Origin: Symbiodinium microadriaticum
Lineage: Eukaryota; Sar; Dinophyceae; Suessiales; Symbiodiniaceae
Reading direction: 5' to 3'
DNA: 64,000 nucleotides
Assembly: GCA_001939145.1 (NCBI GenBank)
Contig: LSRX01000305.1
Coordinates: 525,675-589,674 of the forward strand
Part shown: piece by piece, positions 10,160 to 19,893 of the stretch
Layout: the number at the start of each line of letters is the position of its first letter
Numbering within the stretch: the stretch's first letter is position 1
Notes under the pieces: model-generated
Told to the model about the DNA's origin: nothing
What the model saw: only the letters and a program-made list of their open reading frames with translations
The model's database searches: none
Translations under genes and position numbers: made by a program

Positions 10160-10224
10160 TGTTCGTACGAAACAGCAACCATCGACCCGAGCTCCACGCC
10201 CGCTGGCGCGACGGATGTTCTCAG
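10160..10224 (+). CDS. Internal exon candidate
   Basis: Frame CSYETATIDPSSTPAGATDV between acceptor aacttggag and donor gtgttg. Low-complexity Ser/Thr/Ala segment. Confidence 0.4.
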
Positions 10225-10369
10225 GTGTTGGGGTTTAGTTGGGGGTTCGGGGTACGCTCTATTCTTATCAAAGCTTCACGTGTAGTATAGTCCCCCAAGT
10301 TACTTATTCAGGTTGTGCTTGAGGTACGTCTAGGCCATGCGGACCCGAACCTCGGAGCAGATTTCTTAG

Positions 10370-10442
10370 CTACGTCTCAATGGTGTTAGAAAGGCAGAGA
10401 CTTGAGTTTGAGGCCTTAGAGCCGCAAAAGCCGAAATCCTAG
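10370..10442 (+). CDS. Terminal exon candidate, helical
   Basis: After agatttcttag the frame reads YVSMVLERQRLEFEALEPQK then PKS and stop. Coiled-coil-like spacing of Leu and Glu. Confidence 0.4.
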
Positions 10443-10708
10443 CAGGTGGCCTGAACCATTTCTGATACTATTGCCCGACAGTCCGTATATAGTTCTCCTA
10501 TTTTAGCAAACCCCTCAGCCTTTTGCTTCTTCTTACAAAACTATGACTTTTACTAGTATCATGATTGCTACTCCACTTATCGTCATTGCCATGTTAAGCA
10601 GCAGTCCTGCAAAGTATCCATCTTAGCTTAAGCCTAAAACGACCAGAGTCTCAACCCTAAACCCAAAAACCCTAAACCCTAAACCCCCCAAAAAAGCCCT
10701 AAGCCCAG

Positions 10709-10782
10709 GAACATCGTCGCCGAAATTCGCTGGTCACAGGCGGAAAAGTGGGAAGAGAAGACTCAAGAGTCTCCCGGAGAAA
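10709..10782 (+). CDS. Internal exon candidate
   Basis: Frame NIVAEIRWSQAEKWEEKT then QESPGE after acceptor aagcccag, donor gtgtgt. C-strand repeats before and a long G-rich tract after. Confidence 0.55.
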
Positions 10783-10837
10783 GTGTGTTTGTTTTTATTG
10801 TGTTTTTTTTGCGGGGGCCGGGCTCTATAGGTTTAGG

Positions 10838-11010
10838 GGTTTCCGTGGGGGTTTGGGTTTTTGGGTTTTGAGTCCCCGGGCAATCGATTTAGGTCTTTGA
10901 GGGCTTGGGGTTTCCTTTGGGGGTTAGGGCCTCGTGGGTTTAGGGTTTTGGGGAAGGGGGAAGGGCTGTTGGTGGTTTCGCGTTGAGGGTTTCAGGGCAG
11001 GGAGTTTCGG
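10838..11010. repeat. Degenerate telomere-type tract, G strand
   Basis: gtttaggg, gtttgggttt, ggttttgg units. Confidence 0.75.
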
Positions 11011-11115
11011 GTTTAGGGCTTCGGTGTTCGAGGTGTCCTTTGGTTTGGGATTGTATCGTTCCAACCAGTGATCCAAAGTTCCGACCAAGATTGGGGGTTC
11101 GGTTTCGGGTTTCAG

Positions 11116-11159
11116 AGCTTGAGCTTTTGAGCATGGCAAGCCTCATAGACAAGAACCCG
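11116..11159 (+). CDS. Exon candidate upstream of a family C intron
   Basis: Frame LELLSMASLIDKNP between acceptor ggtttcag and donor gtaacc. It ends on a codon boundary and joins in phase with 11312-11386 across a 152-base intron that contains a family C element. Confidence 0.5.
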
Positions 11160-11178
11160 GTAACCCAGAGCTGTGCAT

Positions 11179-11299
11179 CCCAGGCTCCCGGGGAGGATCC
11201 AAAAAGTAGATCCCTTAAGGGGGTTCCTATACAGTACCCTTTAGTAGTTAGGGTCCCAAATTAGGAGATCTACTTCCTAGATCCTCCCGATATTCTGGG
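11179..11299. mobile_element. Introner-like element, family C, flanked by direct repeats
   Basis: Inverted arms ggaggatccaaaaagtagatc / gatctacttcctagatcctcc. The sequence tgtgcatcccaggctc occurs at 11172-11187 and again at 11300-11315, overlapping the acceptor of the next exon. Confidence 0.8.
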
Positions 11300-11311
11300 T
11301 GTGCATCCCAG

Positions 11312-11386
11312 GCTCTTGCTGCAGTTCGAGCGTACCGTCTCAACAGCAGAGTATGGAAAGGAGTCCGACCAGAAGAAGGCCTGAGG
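11312..11386 (+). CDS. Exon candidate downstream of a family C intron
   Basis: Frame ALAAVRAYRLNSRVWKGV then RPEEGLR. Acceptor tgtgcatcccag; the donor gtttagggtt is itself the telomere-type repeat. Joins LELLSMASLIDKNP in phase. Confidence 0.55.
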
Positions 11387-11512
11387 GTTTAGGGTTTTGG
11401 GTCTATAGGGTTTAGGGTTTAGGGTTTATAAATAGGGTCTATAGGGTTTAGGGTTTAGGGTTTATAAATAGGGTCTATAGGGTTTAGGGTTTAGGGTTTA
11501 GGGTTTAGGGGG
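11387..11512. repeat. Telomere-type tract with a 34-base tandem unit
   Basis: gggtctatagggtttagggt followed by ttagggtttataaata repeats about three times. Confidence 0.9.
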
Positions 11513-11552
11513 CCTATAGGGTCGAGGGTTACGTGAAGGTTCCTGAGGGTAG

Positions 11553-11625
11553 GCATCCTGCTGAGTGGGAGCGTGGGACGCTCAGCCCTACATTGGGGCC
11601 GTCCGGGGATTTAGATTTAGAGTAG
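11553..11625 (+). CDS. Weak exon candidate
   Basis: Frame HPAEWERGTLSPTLGPSG followed by DLDLE and a stop. Other frames are also open. Confidence 0.25.
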
Positions 11626-11713
11626 GACTTAGAGGTTTGCATTTTAGTGCTCAGGGTTCAACCTTTCCGCTTGACCCTATAAGCCTTGAACCCTAGATTT
11701 CACACCGTGTCAG

Positions 11714-11778
11714 TCCATCACCGTACAGACTGGTTGCACTCCTGGAGCTTCAAGGACTGTCCCGAGCCAGATGGAACC
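11714..11778 (+). CDS. Internal exon candidate
   Basis: Acceptor caccgtgtcag, frame PSPYRLVALLELQGLSRARW, strong donor gtaagc. G-rich intron follows. Two other frames are open, this one being the most protein-like. Confidence 0.45.
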
Positions 11779-12139
11779 GTAAGCTTCGATGGGGGACCCC
11801 CGAAGCCCCGCTGGGCTTTTGATTTGGGGGTTTGGCTTAGGGGTTAGGGTTTTGAGTTTTGTAAATTTGTCAGCAGGTTTTTTAATGGGGTTTTGAGGAT
11901 TCAGGGTTTAGGCGGTTGAGGAGCAGTCGCTATTCTAACCTAATGTCCAGATGTTCCTCCACCTTACTGTACACCCTACTCGCCATTCGGCTCAGGGCTT
12001 GGCATCGAGGGCCTAGAGCAGAAGCCCCTCTCTTCATCTTCCTGAAACCCTCTAAGCCCCAAGCCCTGAACCCTGGGCATACTTAGGTTCCCCAGTAGCC
12101 CAAAACCCTCCGGATCCTATAAACCCTACAAACCCGGAG

Positions 12140-12304
12140 GTCGATGAAGCTTTCCAGAAGCTCCGCAAGCAGTGGGACAGCATTTCCGTCGACACCCTTC
12201 ACAACAACCTCAAGGCCTGGGGATTCCACCCCAAACGCTATAGGCCTACCCAGAGAACCCAATACCACTTAATTAAGGAATATACCTCAAATCATAATTT
12301 TTAA
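12140..12304 (+). CDS. 3' end of a gene hit by a family G element
   Basis: Acceptor aacccggag opens EVDEAFQKLRKQWDSISV (first E upstream) then DTLHNNLKAWGFHPKRYR. The frame then runs into the family G element and stops at 12302. Removing the element and one copy of the flanking taggcc would give ...RYRP and a stop. The insertion therefore lies about one codon before the original stop and adds ~15 residues. Confidence 0.5.
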   Translation, partial: VDEAFQKLRKQWDSISVDTLHNNLKAWGFHPKRYRPTQRTQYHLIKEYTSNHNF

Positions 12305-12360
12305 GGCCCCTATAGTTTCAGGTATATTCCTTAATTAAGGGGTATTGGGTTCTCTGGGTA
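12247..12360. mobile_element. Introner-like element, family G, with target-site duplication
   Basis: Perfect outer arms tacccagagaacccaatacc / ggtattgggttctctgggta. The six bases taggcc occur on both sides (12241-12246 and 12361-12366). Interior is AT-rich around ttaattaaggaatatacct. Confidence 0.9.
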
Positions 12361-12651
12361 TAGGCCCTAAACCCTCTCCTAGCAGTAGTTTGGCGGTTAC
12401 TCTAACCCTAGACTAGGTATCGATTCGGGATAAGTTTGATTTTCCCTCTTATTGTTTGATAGAGAGCCCTGGTTATACTCAATTTGGGGGACTGTGCAAA
12501 TCGACACCTAGTTAAGGCTTTCAGGGTGTAGGGCTCAGGGCTTAGAGTTCTCCTTTAGTTCAGGTTTCACTGTTGGACTTCATGTGTAGAATCTGGGGGG
12601 GGGTCCAATTCGGGCTGGGACCAAGCAGCATGCAATATACCTGGGTTCTGC

Positions 12652-12755
12652 CACATGAAGAATTCTCTAAACTGGGGTCCCTTTTTGGGGTCCTTGTTAA
12701 AAGTCTATTCGGGACCTAAAAAGGGACCCTAATTTAGAGAACTGCCCACATGAAT
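12652..12755. mobile_element. Introner-like element, family D
   Basis: ccacatgaagaattctctaa at the left against ttagagaactgcccacatg at the right. The donor-like GTAG of other D copies is mutated here. Confidence 0.75.
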
Positions 12756-12832
12756 AGGTTTCTTTCGGATGCTGAGGAATGATGATGACGATGAAGATGG
12801 TGATGCTAGCTACGCTTTCTTCTCTCGCTAAG

Positions 12833-12923
12833 AAGTACTTTCAGCACAGCTTCTCGTCTTGGTGCCCTCAGTTCTCAACGCTCCGGGATCTCCACGGCCT
12901 CTCGGATAGGAGCAAATCTGAGG
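12833..12923 (+). CDS. Internal exon candidate
   Basis: A pyrimidine-rich acceptor (tttcttctctcgctaag) opens KYFQHSFSSWCPQFSTLR then DLHGLSDRSKSE before donor gtctgt. G-strand repeats follow. Confidence 0.5.
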
Positions 12924-13043
12924 GTCTGTCGCTGTAGTCTTTTTTCTGTCTGTTGGGGTTTGGGGCTTTGGGGTTCAGGGGTTAGGGGTTTAGGGTTTGA
13001 TTTAGGGCAGGGTTCTGGCAAGGTTCTAGAGTGCATGTACCAG

Positions 13044-13423
13044 TCCACATCTTCCCGGCAATCTGTTGGTTCAAGATTTTCCACGTCGGCCGAAAACACG
13101 GCCCCCAACCCAAGACGGCACAGAGCCAGCAATCCAAGGTATCGAATGCTAAACACTTTCAAGAGGTCAAGGCAGCAAATCACTGGAGCCAAATGGCTGA
13201 ACCTAGAAATCCACAACTGATTTCCGATGGTCTTCACAGTTCTCGAAGCACACGGGTAGAAACGTGCCGCTTGCTATGTGCATGTGTATGGTTAGCAGCG
13301 AAGGGTAGCCTTGATGTTCCTTCACTTGATGCTACGAACCAGAAACTACATTGGTACGCTGCAGCGCCAGCAAGTTGTATCATGTTTTGGATGCAGCGAT
13401 TTTCCGCAGGCATGTGGCAATGA
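13044..13423 (+). CDS. Long open exon candidate
   Basis: After acceptor gcatgtaccag, 126 codons: HIFPAICWFKIFHVGRKHGP, QSKVSNAKHFQEVKAANH, ... QRFSAGMWQ and stop. Codon use is even, and no domain is recognised. It may contain unrecognised introns. Confidence 0.4.
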
Positions 13424-13498
13424 GAAAAGCAGCAGTGACGATAGCATTTCCGGTCATCTACGTTGAAAAAACACACTAGTAGGTTTGTACACTGGCAG

Positions 13499-13552
13499 CT
13501 CACACGCTGCCAGAACTCATGTTACGAGCGATCATTTGCTGCTCAACCACTG
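13499..13552 (+). CDS. Short exon candidate
   Basis: Acceptor tacactggcag, frame LTRCQNSCYERSFAAQPL, donor gtgcca, both boundaries on codon boundaries. A longer open frame overlaps in another phase. Confidence 0.3.
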
Positions 13553-13720
13553 GTGCCAACACCTTGAATATTCTTTATACGGACTCCGAGCACTTAAGTT
13601 CATACAACTAGCATCGACAACCCTCGAACCAGAAAGCCCTGAAACGAAAAAGCAGTGGAGCCAAAACTGCGCATGAATACCGACTGTAACGCCTAAATCA
13701 TGCGTGGAGGCAATTCGCAG

Positions 13721-13775
13721 CTTCGGATGCAGTGGCAGCGAGCTGAAGAAGCAGCCGATCTGATCTCCGCGGAGG
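13721..13775 (+). CDS. Internal exon candidate
   Basis: Acceptor caattcgcag, frame LRMQWQRAEEAADLISAE, donor gtttag. Helical and acidic. Confidence 0.5.
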
Positions 13776-13824
13776 GTTTAGTTTTAGTAGGGCTCTCATA
13801 GATTACATGGCATTTAGGGTTCAG

Positions 13825-14037
13825 GAAATCGCAGAGGCAAATCATGAGATGCCATGTTCACTGTCATATGGGACAGTAGACTACTCGATAGGTGCCTTGC
13901 ATCTCGTGGCTAGCGGTATGCAGGTCTTAAATCTTGTGGGAGTTGTTTACTTTGTTCCCCTTTCGGCGTTGTGGTCTCAAGTTACAGGGATCTCCAACCA
14001 TATGATTTTGGTGCTGCTTGCCGAGCGGACGCTGGGG
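13825..14037 (+). CDS. Exon candidate with hydrophobic segment
   Basis: Acceptor agggttcag, frame EIAEANHEMPCSLSYGTVDY... then LVGVVYFVPLSALW... LLAERTLG, 71 codons, donor gttcga. The middle is hydrophobic enough for one membrane span. Confidence 0.45.
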
Positions 14038-14082
14038 GTTCGAGGGTTAGCAAAGCTTCAATCTTTGGGTTTAGAGCCTCAG

Positions 14083-14138
14083 CGTTTCGGGCTCTGTGCT
14101 CCTGAGAAAGCATCAGGATTTTCGGCAGGAGCTTGAAA
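14083..14138 (+). CDS. Internal exon candidate
   Basis: Frame VSGSVLLRKHQDFRQELE between agagcctcag and donor gtaggt. A second frame across it is open. Confidence 0.4.
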
Positions 14139-14341
14139 GTAGGTCTCACGCGATTCCACGAAACGCTAAACCCAAAACTGTAAGCACTACGAGATTGCTT
14201 GAGGGATCTACTTTACGATCCTCCCAGGGGCCTGGGCAGCAACCCTGGGAGACCCTGCAAAACATGTTAGACCCGCCTTTCTCAGCACCCAACCCTGAAC
14301 CCTAGACCCTAAACCCTAAACCCTCGTCTAGCCTAAGCAAG

Positions 14342-14411
14342 GTACTTGTCCTGCCTGGTCGCCAAAGTGCCCTTCCGAAATGCCCGGAAGGAGCTTGACT
14401 GGGACCTCGGA
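14342..14411 (+). CDS. Internal exon candidate
   Basis: Frame YLSCLVAKVPFRNARKELDW ending DLG before donor gtgtag. C-strand repeats upstream, G-rich downstream. GC-rich third positions. Confidence 0.5.
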
Positions 14412-14681
14412 GTGTAGGATCGTGGGCTTTGGAGTTTGGGACTTCAGGGTACCCTAAACCCCTAAGCCCTAAACCCTAAAGGGCCCTAAAGTGTAGAGTT
14501 TAGGACTTCTGGGGGTAGGGGCTGCAGAGTTTAGGTTTAGGCCTTCCGCGCAGGGGTGTTTGGAGTTTAGAGAAGAAGGGCAGTAGAAAAGGGAACCCTA
14601 TAAACCCTAAACCCCTAAAACCCTAAACCCTATAGGGGTGTAAGACTTGGGGCATCAGAGGCCCCAGGGCTAAGGGCCCAG

Positions 14682-14737
14682 GATGATCCCATTAAAACCT
14701 TCACATGGAAGCCCCAAGTTCTCAACTCTCAGCGCAG
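14682..14737 (+). CDS. Internal exon candidate
   Basis: Acceptor aagggcccag, frame DDPIKTFTWKPQVLNSQR, donor gtatag. G-strand repeats start a few bases later. Confidence 0.5.
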
Positions 14738-14883
14738 GTATAGAGGTGTAGGGTTTTCAGGGGTTTAGGGGTTTAGGGTTTCGGGGTTTAGGGGTTTAGG
14801 GATCTGGAGTCCGCAACAGACACGAAGCTCCGCATGAGAGGCTGAGTGATCCGGAGAGCTGAAGCCGCATAGGGTCCTTGGGT

Positions 14884-14977
14884 CTACCCATAGGCCCCTA
14901 AGTAGTTCCTTTTTTGGGATTACCTTATAGGATTCCAAATATAAGCCACAAAAAGGAACTACGTAATGGCCTATGGG
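14884..14977. mobile_element. Introner-like element, family A
   Basis: ctacccataggcccctaagt / acgtaatggcctatggga arms, preceded by GT (gtctaccc) as in the copy at 5988. The right TAG is mutated to GAC. Confidence 0.8.
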
Positions 14978-14988
14978 ACTACTTGAAG

Positions 14989-15017
14989 GATCCCGGAGCC
15001 AGGTGCAGCAGCAGGCA
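14989..15017 (+). CDS. Very short exon candidate
   Basis: Frame SRSQVQQQA before donor gtttagggtttaggg. The donor is the telomere-type repeat. Short, so weak. Confidence 0.3.
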
Positions 15018-15139
15018 GTTTAGGGTTTAGGGTTTGCCAGCACCAAAAAATTATCCTTCAACAACACCCACCCCTTTCTGGCCCTTGATAGAGGGTATGT
15101 GGGTATGACGGAGGGTACTTGGGGGGTCTAGGTACGGAG

Positions 15140-15286
15140 TTTAGGGTTCACACTAAACCCTAAACCCCTAAACCCTCAACCCTAAACCCTTAAACCCTAA
15201 ACCCCTAAACCCTTCAACCCACACCCTAAACCCCTAAACCCCTAAACCCTAAACCCCCTAAAACCCTAAACCCTAAGTGCCTCATG
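15140..15286. repeat. Telomere-type repeat tract, C strand
   Basis: About 15 CCCTAAA units leading to the acceptor at 15294. Confidence 0.95.
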
Positions 15287-15294
15287 TTTTCCAG

Positions 15295-15381
15295 GAGCTC
15301 GTGAGGCGAGACCTCTGGCTGCGGCGGCGGATGTCGAGCAGCCATGGGCTTCATCTGCTCGAGCGCTTCATTCTTGATTAA
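15295..15381 (+). CDS. Terminal exon candidate
   Basis: Good acceptor (catgttttccag), frame ELVRRDLWLRRRMSSSHGLH then LLERFILD and TAA. Basic, with GC-rich codons. This is one of the better supported 3' ends. Confidence 0.55.
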   Translation, partial: ELVRRDLWLRRRMSSSHGLHLLERFILD

Positions 15382-15775
15382 TCACATAGTTTTGATACAC
15401 AAAACGCCTAAATGTTTAGGGTTTAGGGTTGCGGGTTTCAGGTTTAATTAGGGTTTAGGGATGTGGATCTAAAAGGGGCTTATGGTCAGCTCTCGAAAGG
15501 AGCTTGGAAGGTTTGGCTTGCGCATTCATGTTCAGTGGCGGTGAGTGAAGAGCGGAGTTCAAGATGTCACCTTTTGGGGTGTAGGGTTACCGTTGGGGGC
15601 GCCGAGTTCAAAAGCCCTTTAGTAGTTGGGACTTAGAGTTGAGGGCTTGGGATGTACATCTCAGGATCTATTCCCCAAGGCCCTTAGGCTCCATCTGCCT
15701 ACAAATTTATACTTTGACCGTAAAAGGGGTTCCTGTATAGGTACTCTACTTTAAGGCCTAAATATGTACTGTATA

Positions 15776-15874
15776 CCTAGAGTCTCCATTGTAGTGCCTC
15801 TTTTGGTTTAACCAGCTAGATATCTAGGGTCTTGTAAGGCAACCCCAAAAAGGAACTGCAATGAAGACTGTAGG
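15776..15874. mobile_element. Introner-like element, family B, complete
   Basis: cctagagtctccattgtagt against actgcaatgaagactgtagg. The interior tctagggtcttgtaaggcaa matches other B copies. It lies beside degenerate family J sequence. Confidence 0.8.
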
Positions 15875-16129
15875 CAAATGAACTGCTTTGTTACATTTCC
15901 GTGAGTGAAAAGTTTAGTTTTGCTTCGAGGGCTGGGGGTTTCTTGGTTTCGGGAAGTGTGGTATGAGCTTTAGGACTATAGGGAAAGCTGTAAGACTTGA
16001 AACCCCGCAGCCTCTGACCAACGACTCCAACATCTCAATCCCGTAAACCCCAAAGGCCCCGAATCTTAAATCTTGAGCCCTAAACCCTAAACCCCATATA
16101 AACCCTAAACCCTAAACGCGGCTGCTGAG

Positions 16130-16328
16130 GTCGACGAATGGCTTGCGGGAGGTGCAAGACCTGAGCAATCCGGCTACTTGGGCTTCAACGCCGGCGAGAG
16201 TCAGTCGGAACATCTAGCAGAATGGAGAAATGGTTGGCATGTAAATGTAATTATTGCTTACCCGGACCCGAAGGAACCGACATTTTCTGGGTTCTGTATT
16301 ATGACTTCCTTGCATCAGTCCTTCAGCG
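16130..16328 (+). CDS. Large internal exon candidate
   Basis: After acceptor cggctgctgag, 66 codons: VDEWLAGGARPEQSGYLG, FNAGESQSEHLAEWRNGW, HVNVIIAYPDPKEPTFSG ... HQSFS, then donor gtaggt. C-strand repeats end 13 bases upstream. No family recognised. Confidence 0.6.
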
Positions 16329-16426
16329 GTAGGTTTTTGGGGGCTTACGCAATTTAATCAACAGCCAAGTCACAAAGTCCTGAGTCTCAAAAGCCTGCAA
16401 GGGCCCTTGAAGTGTTCAACTGCTAG

Positions 16427-16693
16427 ATGCTGAAGCCCCGCCATAAATCTTCAAGACGTCCTGTCTATCATATTAGGCATGCTTTAGATGTAATAAAGCT
16501 CTTTACCAGGAATAGAAGTTTAAGTTTTCAATACTGGCCCAACCACGAACTAGTCCTCAATTCTTTCAAATTCCGAATGCGTCAGGAACATGATTCGGTG
16601 CTGTGGTTTTTACCAAAAAACTATTATATAACGGGGGTCCACATGCCTACAGAAAAGAAGGATCGGGTTCTGGATTTCCCCTTATCCCACAGG
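16427..16693 (+). CDS. Open exon candidate, 89 codons
   Basis: tag acceptor, then MLKPRHKSSRRPVYHIRHAL ... EKKDRVLDFPLSHR and donor gtagga. The phase from 16130-16328 would instead give DAEAPP and a stop here, so the two exons may not be neighbours in one transcript. More AT-rich codons than the exon upstream. Confidence 0.35.
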
Positions 16694-17205
16694 TAGGATC
16701 CTCACGTTCATGTGACATTTTGTGAGGCCTGAGCCTCGAGTCATGAGATTTTGTAGGCTTGCTGGGTTGTGTCTCGTTGTTGAATGTAATGGTTTAGGGT
16801 TTTAGGGTTTAGGGTATGTGCCGGGTAAACACCACGTCTGGTAGAACATGGTACTCACCTTGGTAGTCCAGCTGCCGTAGAGTAGTGATCGTTCTGATTG
16901 TTTACGTTTCGACTGCGAACTGGAAAACTAGAATTGCTGCGCATCTGCTTTTTTTTACGCCAACAATCGGGTTGTTTTGTAAAATGTTGAAAACGCATGG
17001 CTTCAGCGCTGCCTGTCGGGTCACCGTGTCGTAGAGTGCTTGGGTGTAATTAAATGTTTGGGGGTGATTCTACAGTATATTGTTCAAAGAGGAAAGCCAT
17101 CGTAAATAATCCTTTTCCCCTAATACTAAAGAACCCCCCCCAATATAAAAACTCAAATCCGGCGGTTTGCGCGTTTCGACAGGAATCACTTGTGAGCCAG
17201 ACACA

Positions 17206-17412
17206 ACAGCCCTAACCCTAAGCCCTCAGCCCTTAATTTAGCCCTAAGCCCTGAGCCCTACAGCCTTAAGCCTTACCTTAACCCCTAAGCCCCAAAGCCT
17301 TAATCCGTAAGCCTTAAACCCTACAGCCTTAAACCCTAAGCCTTAACCCCTAATTCAAGCCTTAACCCCTAAAGCCCTGAGCCCTAAGCCCCTAAACCCT
17401 ACAGCCCTGGCC
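17206..17412. repeat. Degenerate telomere-type tract, C strand
   Basis: CCCTAAG, CCTTAAC, GCCTTAA units, more diverged than most tracts. Confidence 0.8.
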
Positions 17413-17566
17413 CTTTCGGTTTAGTACTACTGTAGTCTTGGCTCTCTTGAAATTGATACCTTTCGTTCTTTGTGTCTCTGTGACGGGGGTGGGTGGGTAG
17501 CAACGTCCACTCGCACAGTGACCATGCTCACAACACTGGTCGTTGCCGCATTTTGCCTCGATGCAT

Positions 17567-17690
17567 GATGATGTAGCTCTCCATGATGTTGATGATAATC
17601 TTGATGATGATGGTGATGATTATGATGATGACGATGATTATGATGATGATGGTGATGATGATGATGGCATCATCATGACGGTGTTGCATG
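17567..17690. repeat. GAT/ATG trinucleotide repeat
   Basis: Long gatgatgat runs. The Asp-rich and Ile-rich open frames on the two strands are repeat artefacts. Confidence 0.9.
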
Positions 17691-17864
17691 ACATTGACGA
17701 TGTAGCCGATCATGATAATGTTTGCGTCATCAGCCTGCCGCCATTCCAAAAAATGCGGAACCAGTGCACAGAAACTGCCTCCACTTGTGCAAATCTCTGA
17801 ATCTGTGTGCTTGTGCTTGTGGATCTGCACCTTCCTCTCCTTCGCATATGTCTACGAGTTTCAG

Positions 17865-18065
17865 GAAAAGGTCGTGGTATTTTCAAAGACTCATCTGATC
17901 GCATGCGTAGAAACGACGGTGGAGGTTGAGGTACGTAGACAGAAGCGCACTACCGATGGCCCCTGCATCCAGGATATTTTCACGCGAATCGAAGCCTTCT
18001 TTCCCTACCAAGACGCTCGATCTGCATCTGCTTTCCGGAATGCAATCGCATGTGAAGCCAGGAAC
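17865..18065 (+). CDS. Internal exon candidate, 67 codons
   Basis: Acceptor acgagtttcag, frame EKVVVFSKTHLIACVETTVE, then KRTTDGPCIQDIFTRIEAFF, ending AFRNAIACEARN before donor gtataa. A gtacgt after EVE and a cag a few bases on are probably not used. Unknown product. Confidence 0.5.
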
Positions 18066-18226
18066 GTATAATTAAGTAGTACTTTGTACTGCATTGTTGC
18101 AGAGATCTCAGAGTTTCTAGGGTTCGGATCGGCTGCCGTTCACGAAAACGACGTTGCTTAAGGGATTTGGAGTTGCGTGCCTTCTTAAGGTGTTGCCTTT
18201 CCTGGGTGGGGCTGGGTGTTTTCCAG

Positions 18227-18316
18227 GTCCAAGGGTGCGGTGCTCCTTATAGAGTTCCAGAGTATCCGGACGCAGAGCTTCTACTGGTTGGCCCTGTGTG
18301 GTTGAATTTGACTTAA
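18227..18316 (+). CDS. Terminal exon candidate
   Basis: Acceptor gggtgttttccag, frame VQGCGAPYRVPEYPDAELLL then VGPVWLNLT and stop. A gttgaa donor after GPVW is possible. Confidence 0.45.
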   Translation, partial: VQGCGAPYRVPEYPDAELLLVGPVWLNLT

Positions 18317-18583
18317 TGTGTGCATATCTGTGTTTTTGAATGCAAGGAGTCCTGAATGCATTCTTGCCATGAGTGTTCCCTTAACTCTGGAATGTTTTCC
18401 GTGTGTAGTTTGTCGACCTGATTCCGACTCTCCATTCAACAGGCTTTGCTGTTTAACTTCACAAGCTAATGACGTCCGACATGCTTGAGCTACTTGATTC
18501 TTGGTGACGATCTCATGTATGATGGTTCTTTGGGCAGTCTCGATTTCCGTTCCAAGATGCATCGTAGGAAACTTATTCTGCAG

Positions 18584-18695
18584 TGATCCAAGGCCCAAAA
18601 CCCCAAACTCGCTGGTTAACACTCCCTGCCAAGCCAATGGATGCCTCCAGTGGTTCTGCGATAGATGTCCTTTTCCTCTGCCCGAATCATCTTGA
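18584..18695 (+). CDS. Cys-rich exon candidate
   Basis: After acceptor acttattctgcag the frame includes TPCQANGCLQWFCDRCPF before a stop. The four Cys (CxxxxC, then CxxC) suggest a small zinc-binding segment, but the spacing does not identify a family. Confidence 0.3.
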
Positions 18696-18931
18696 GCCCG
18701 AAGCCCTAAAATCCGTCGTCAAAAATCCCCTAACCTGAATCCTATAAACCCGCGACAGCACCCCAAACCCCAAGCTGAACCCCGAACACTAGTAGCTACA
18801 GGAGAATCGAAGCCTAATGAAATCCTACAAAGCTCTACACAATCCTTGATGAGAAGACTTGAAGCCAAAGCCTTTATAAACCCTGGGAACCCTTAGCAGC
18901 TATAGCGGCCCTTGCGAGCACTCTAAACTGT

Positions 18932-19026
18932 AAACCCCTTAAGGGGGTTCTATAAAGTACCCTTTTGCAGTATAGGGTCTCAAATCAGGAGTTCTACTTT
19001 TTGTTTGTCCTTCCGGGGGTTCTGGG
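18932..19026. mobile_element. Introner-like element, family C, left arm lost
   Basis: Core taagggggttctataaagta and right arm ggagttctactttttg...ccgggggttctggga. Confidence 0.65.
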
Positions 19027-19093
19027 ATGGAATGAAATTGAAGCCCTAAACCCTAAAGCCCCGAACCCCTAGTAACGCTTACGCACCTCTAAA

Positions 19094-19300
19094 CCCAGAC
19101 CCTCGGCAGGATCTCGAACGTAGATCCCCTGATTTGGGACCCTATACGAAAGGATCTTCATAGGAACCCCCATTAAGGGATCTACTCCCAAAGCCCTATA
19201 ATCCCCTTTAAGTCCCCTTGCAATCCCTATAGATCCCTTTAAAGAACCCTTTTGAAGGAACCCCCAATGAAGGGCTCCCCTTCGGGGGGGGGGGTCTCTA
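19094..19300. mobile_element. Introner-like element, family C, long subfamily
   Basis: cccagaccctcggcaggatc at the left and cttcgggggggggggtctct at the right. Shares an extra ~100-base internal block (atagatccctttaaagaacc) with the copy at 42253. Confidence 0.7.
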
Positions 19301-19303
19301 AAG

Positions 19304-19447
19304 GAGAACCGGGACTTCCACTTCGCTGTGACCTCCATCGATTTGCCTCGGCTTCACCACTCGCAGCTGGCCTCTTTCGTCATTGCAATCTCCGAGGCTG
19401 GCTGTTTTTTGGGGCTTGCCCGAAGGGATATGGAGTTAGGCATTTAG
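19304..19447 (+). CDS. Exon candidate with stop
   Basis: Directly after the family C element. Frame ENRDFHFAVTSIDLPRLHHS, QLASFVIAISEAGCFLGLAR, then RDMELGI and stop. A mixed hydrophobic segment, unknown function. Confidence 0.5.
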   Translation, partial: ENRDFHFAVTSIDLPRLHHSQLASFVIAISEAGCFLGLARRDMELGI

Positions 19448-19710
19448 AAGGTCTGGGGTTGAAGTCCCCGCAATGAGGTGAGCTGCTCAGCCTTCAAAGT
19501 TTAGGGTTTAGGGCTTGGGCTTTCTCTAGGGTCTATTTAGGAGAGATATCCTGGGTTTGGACTGTACCAACGCCGTTCAGAACCTAAACCCTGCTATTTG
19601 GGTACTCGGACCCTCAGGATTCTGGAAAGGCTCGCGATCCGCTTCAGGCCGCAGCCTTTCGGCCTCACCCTAACGGCCCCAACTCAACCCGAAACCCTAA
19701 ACCCGAACAG

Positions 19711-19754
19711 GCTGGCGTCGAAAGCGGCGCGCAGCTTGCCTTGGCTTGGGCGGG
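19711..19754 (+). CDS. Short internal exon candidate
   Basis: Frame AGVESGAQLALAWA between acceptor acccgaacag and donor gttgag, set between C-strand and G-rich tracts. Confidence 0.4.
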
Positions 19755-19893
19755 GTTGAGGGCCCCCGGGGTTAAAAGGGGGTAGGGTCTAGGGTGTGGG
19801 GGATTGTGGTTTAAACCATAAACCCCCAAACCCCTAAACCCCTAAACCCTCAACCCCTAAACCCCTAATTCCCTAAACTTTGAGCTATAAGGC

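Noticed and set aside
17543-17800. Asp-rich open frame (DDDDYDDDGDDD)
   Set aside because: Product of a GAT microsatellite.
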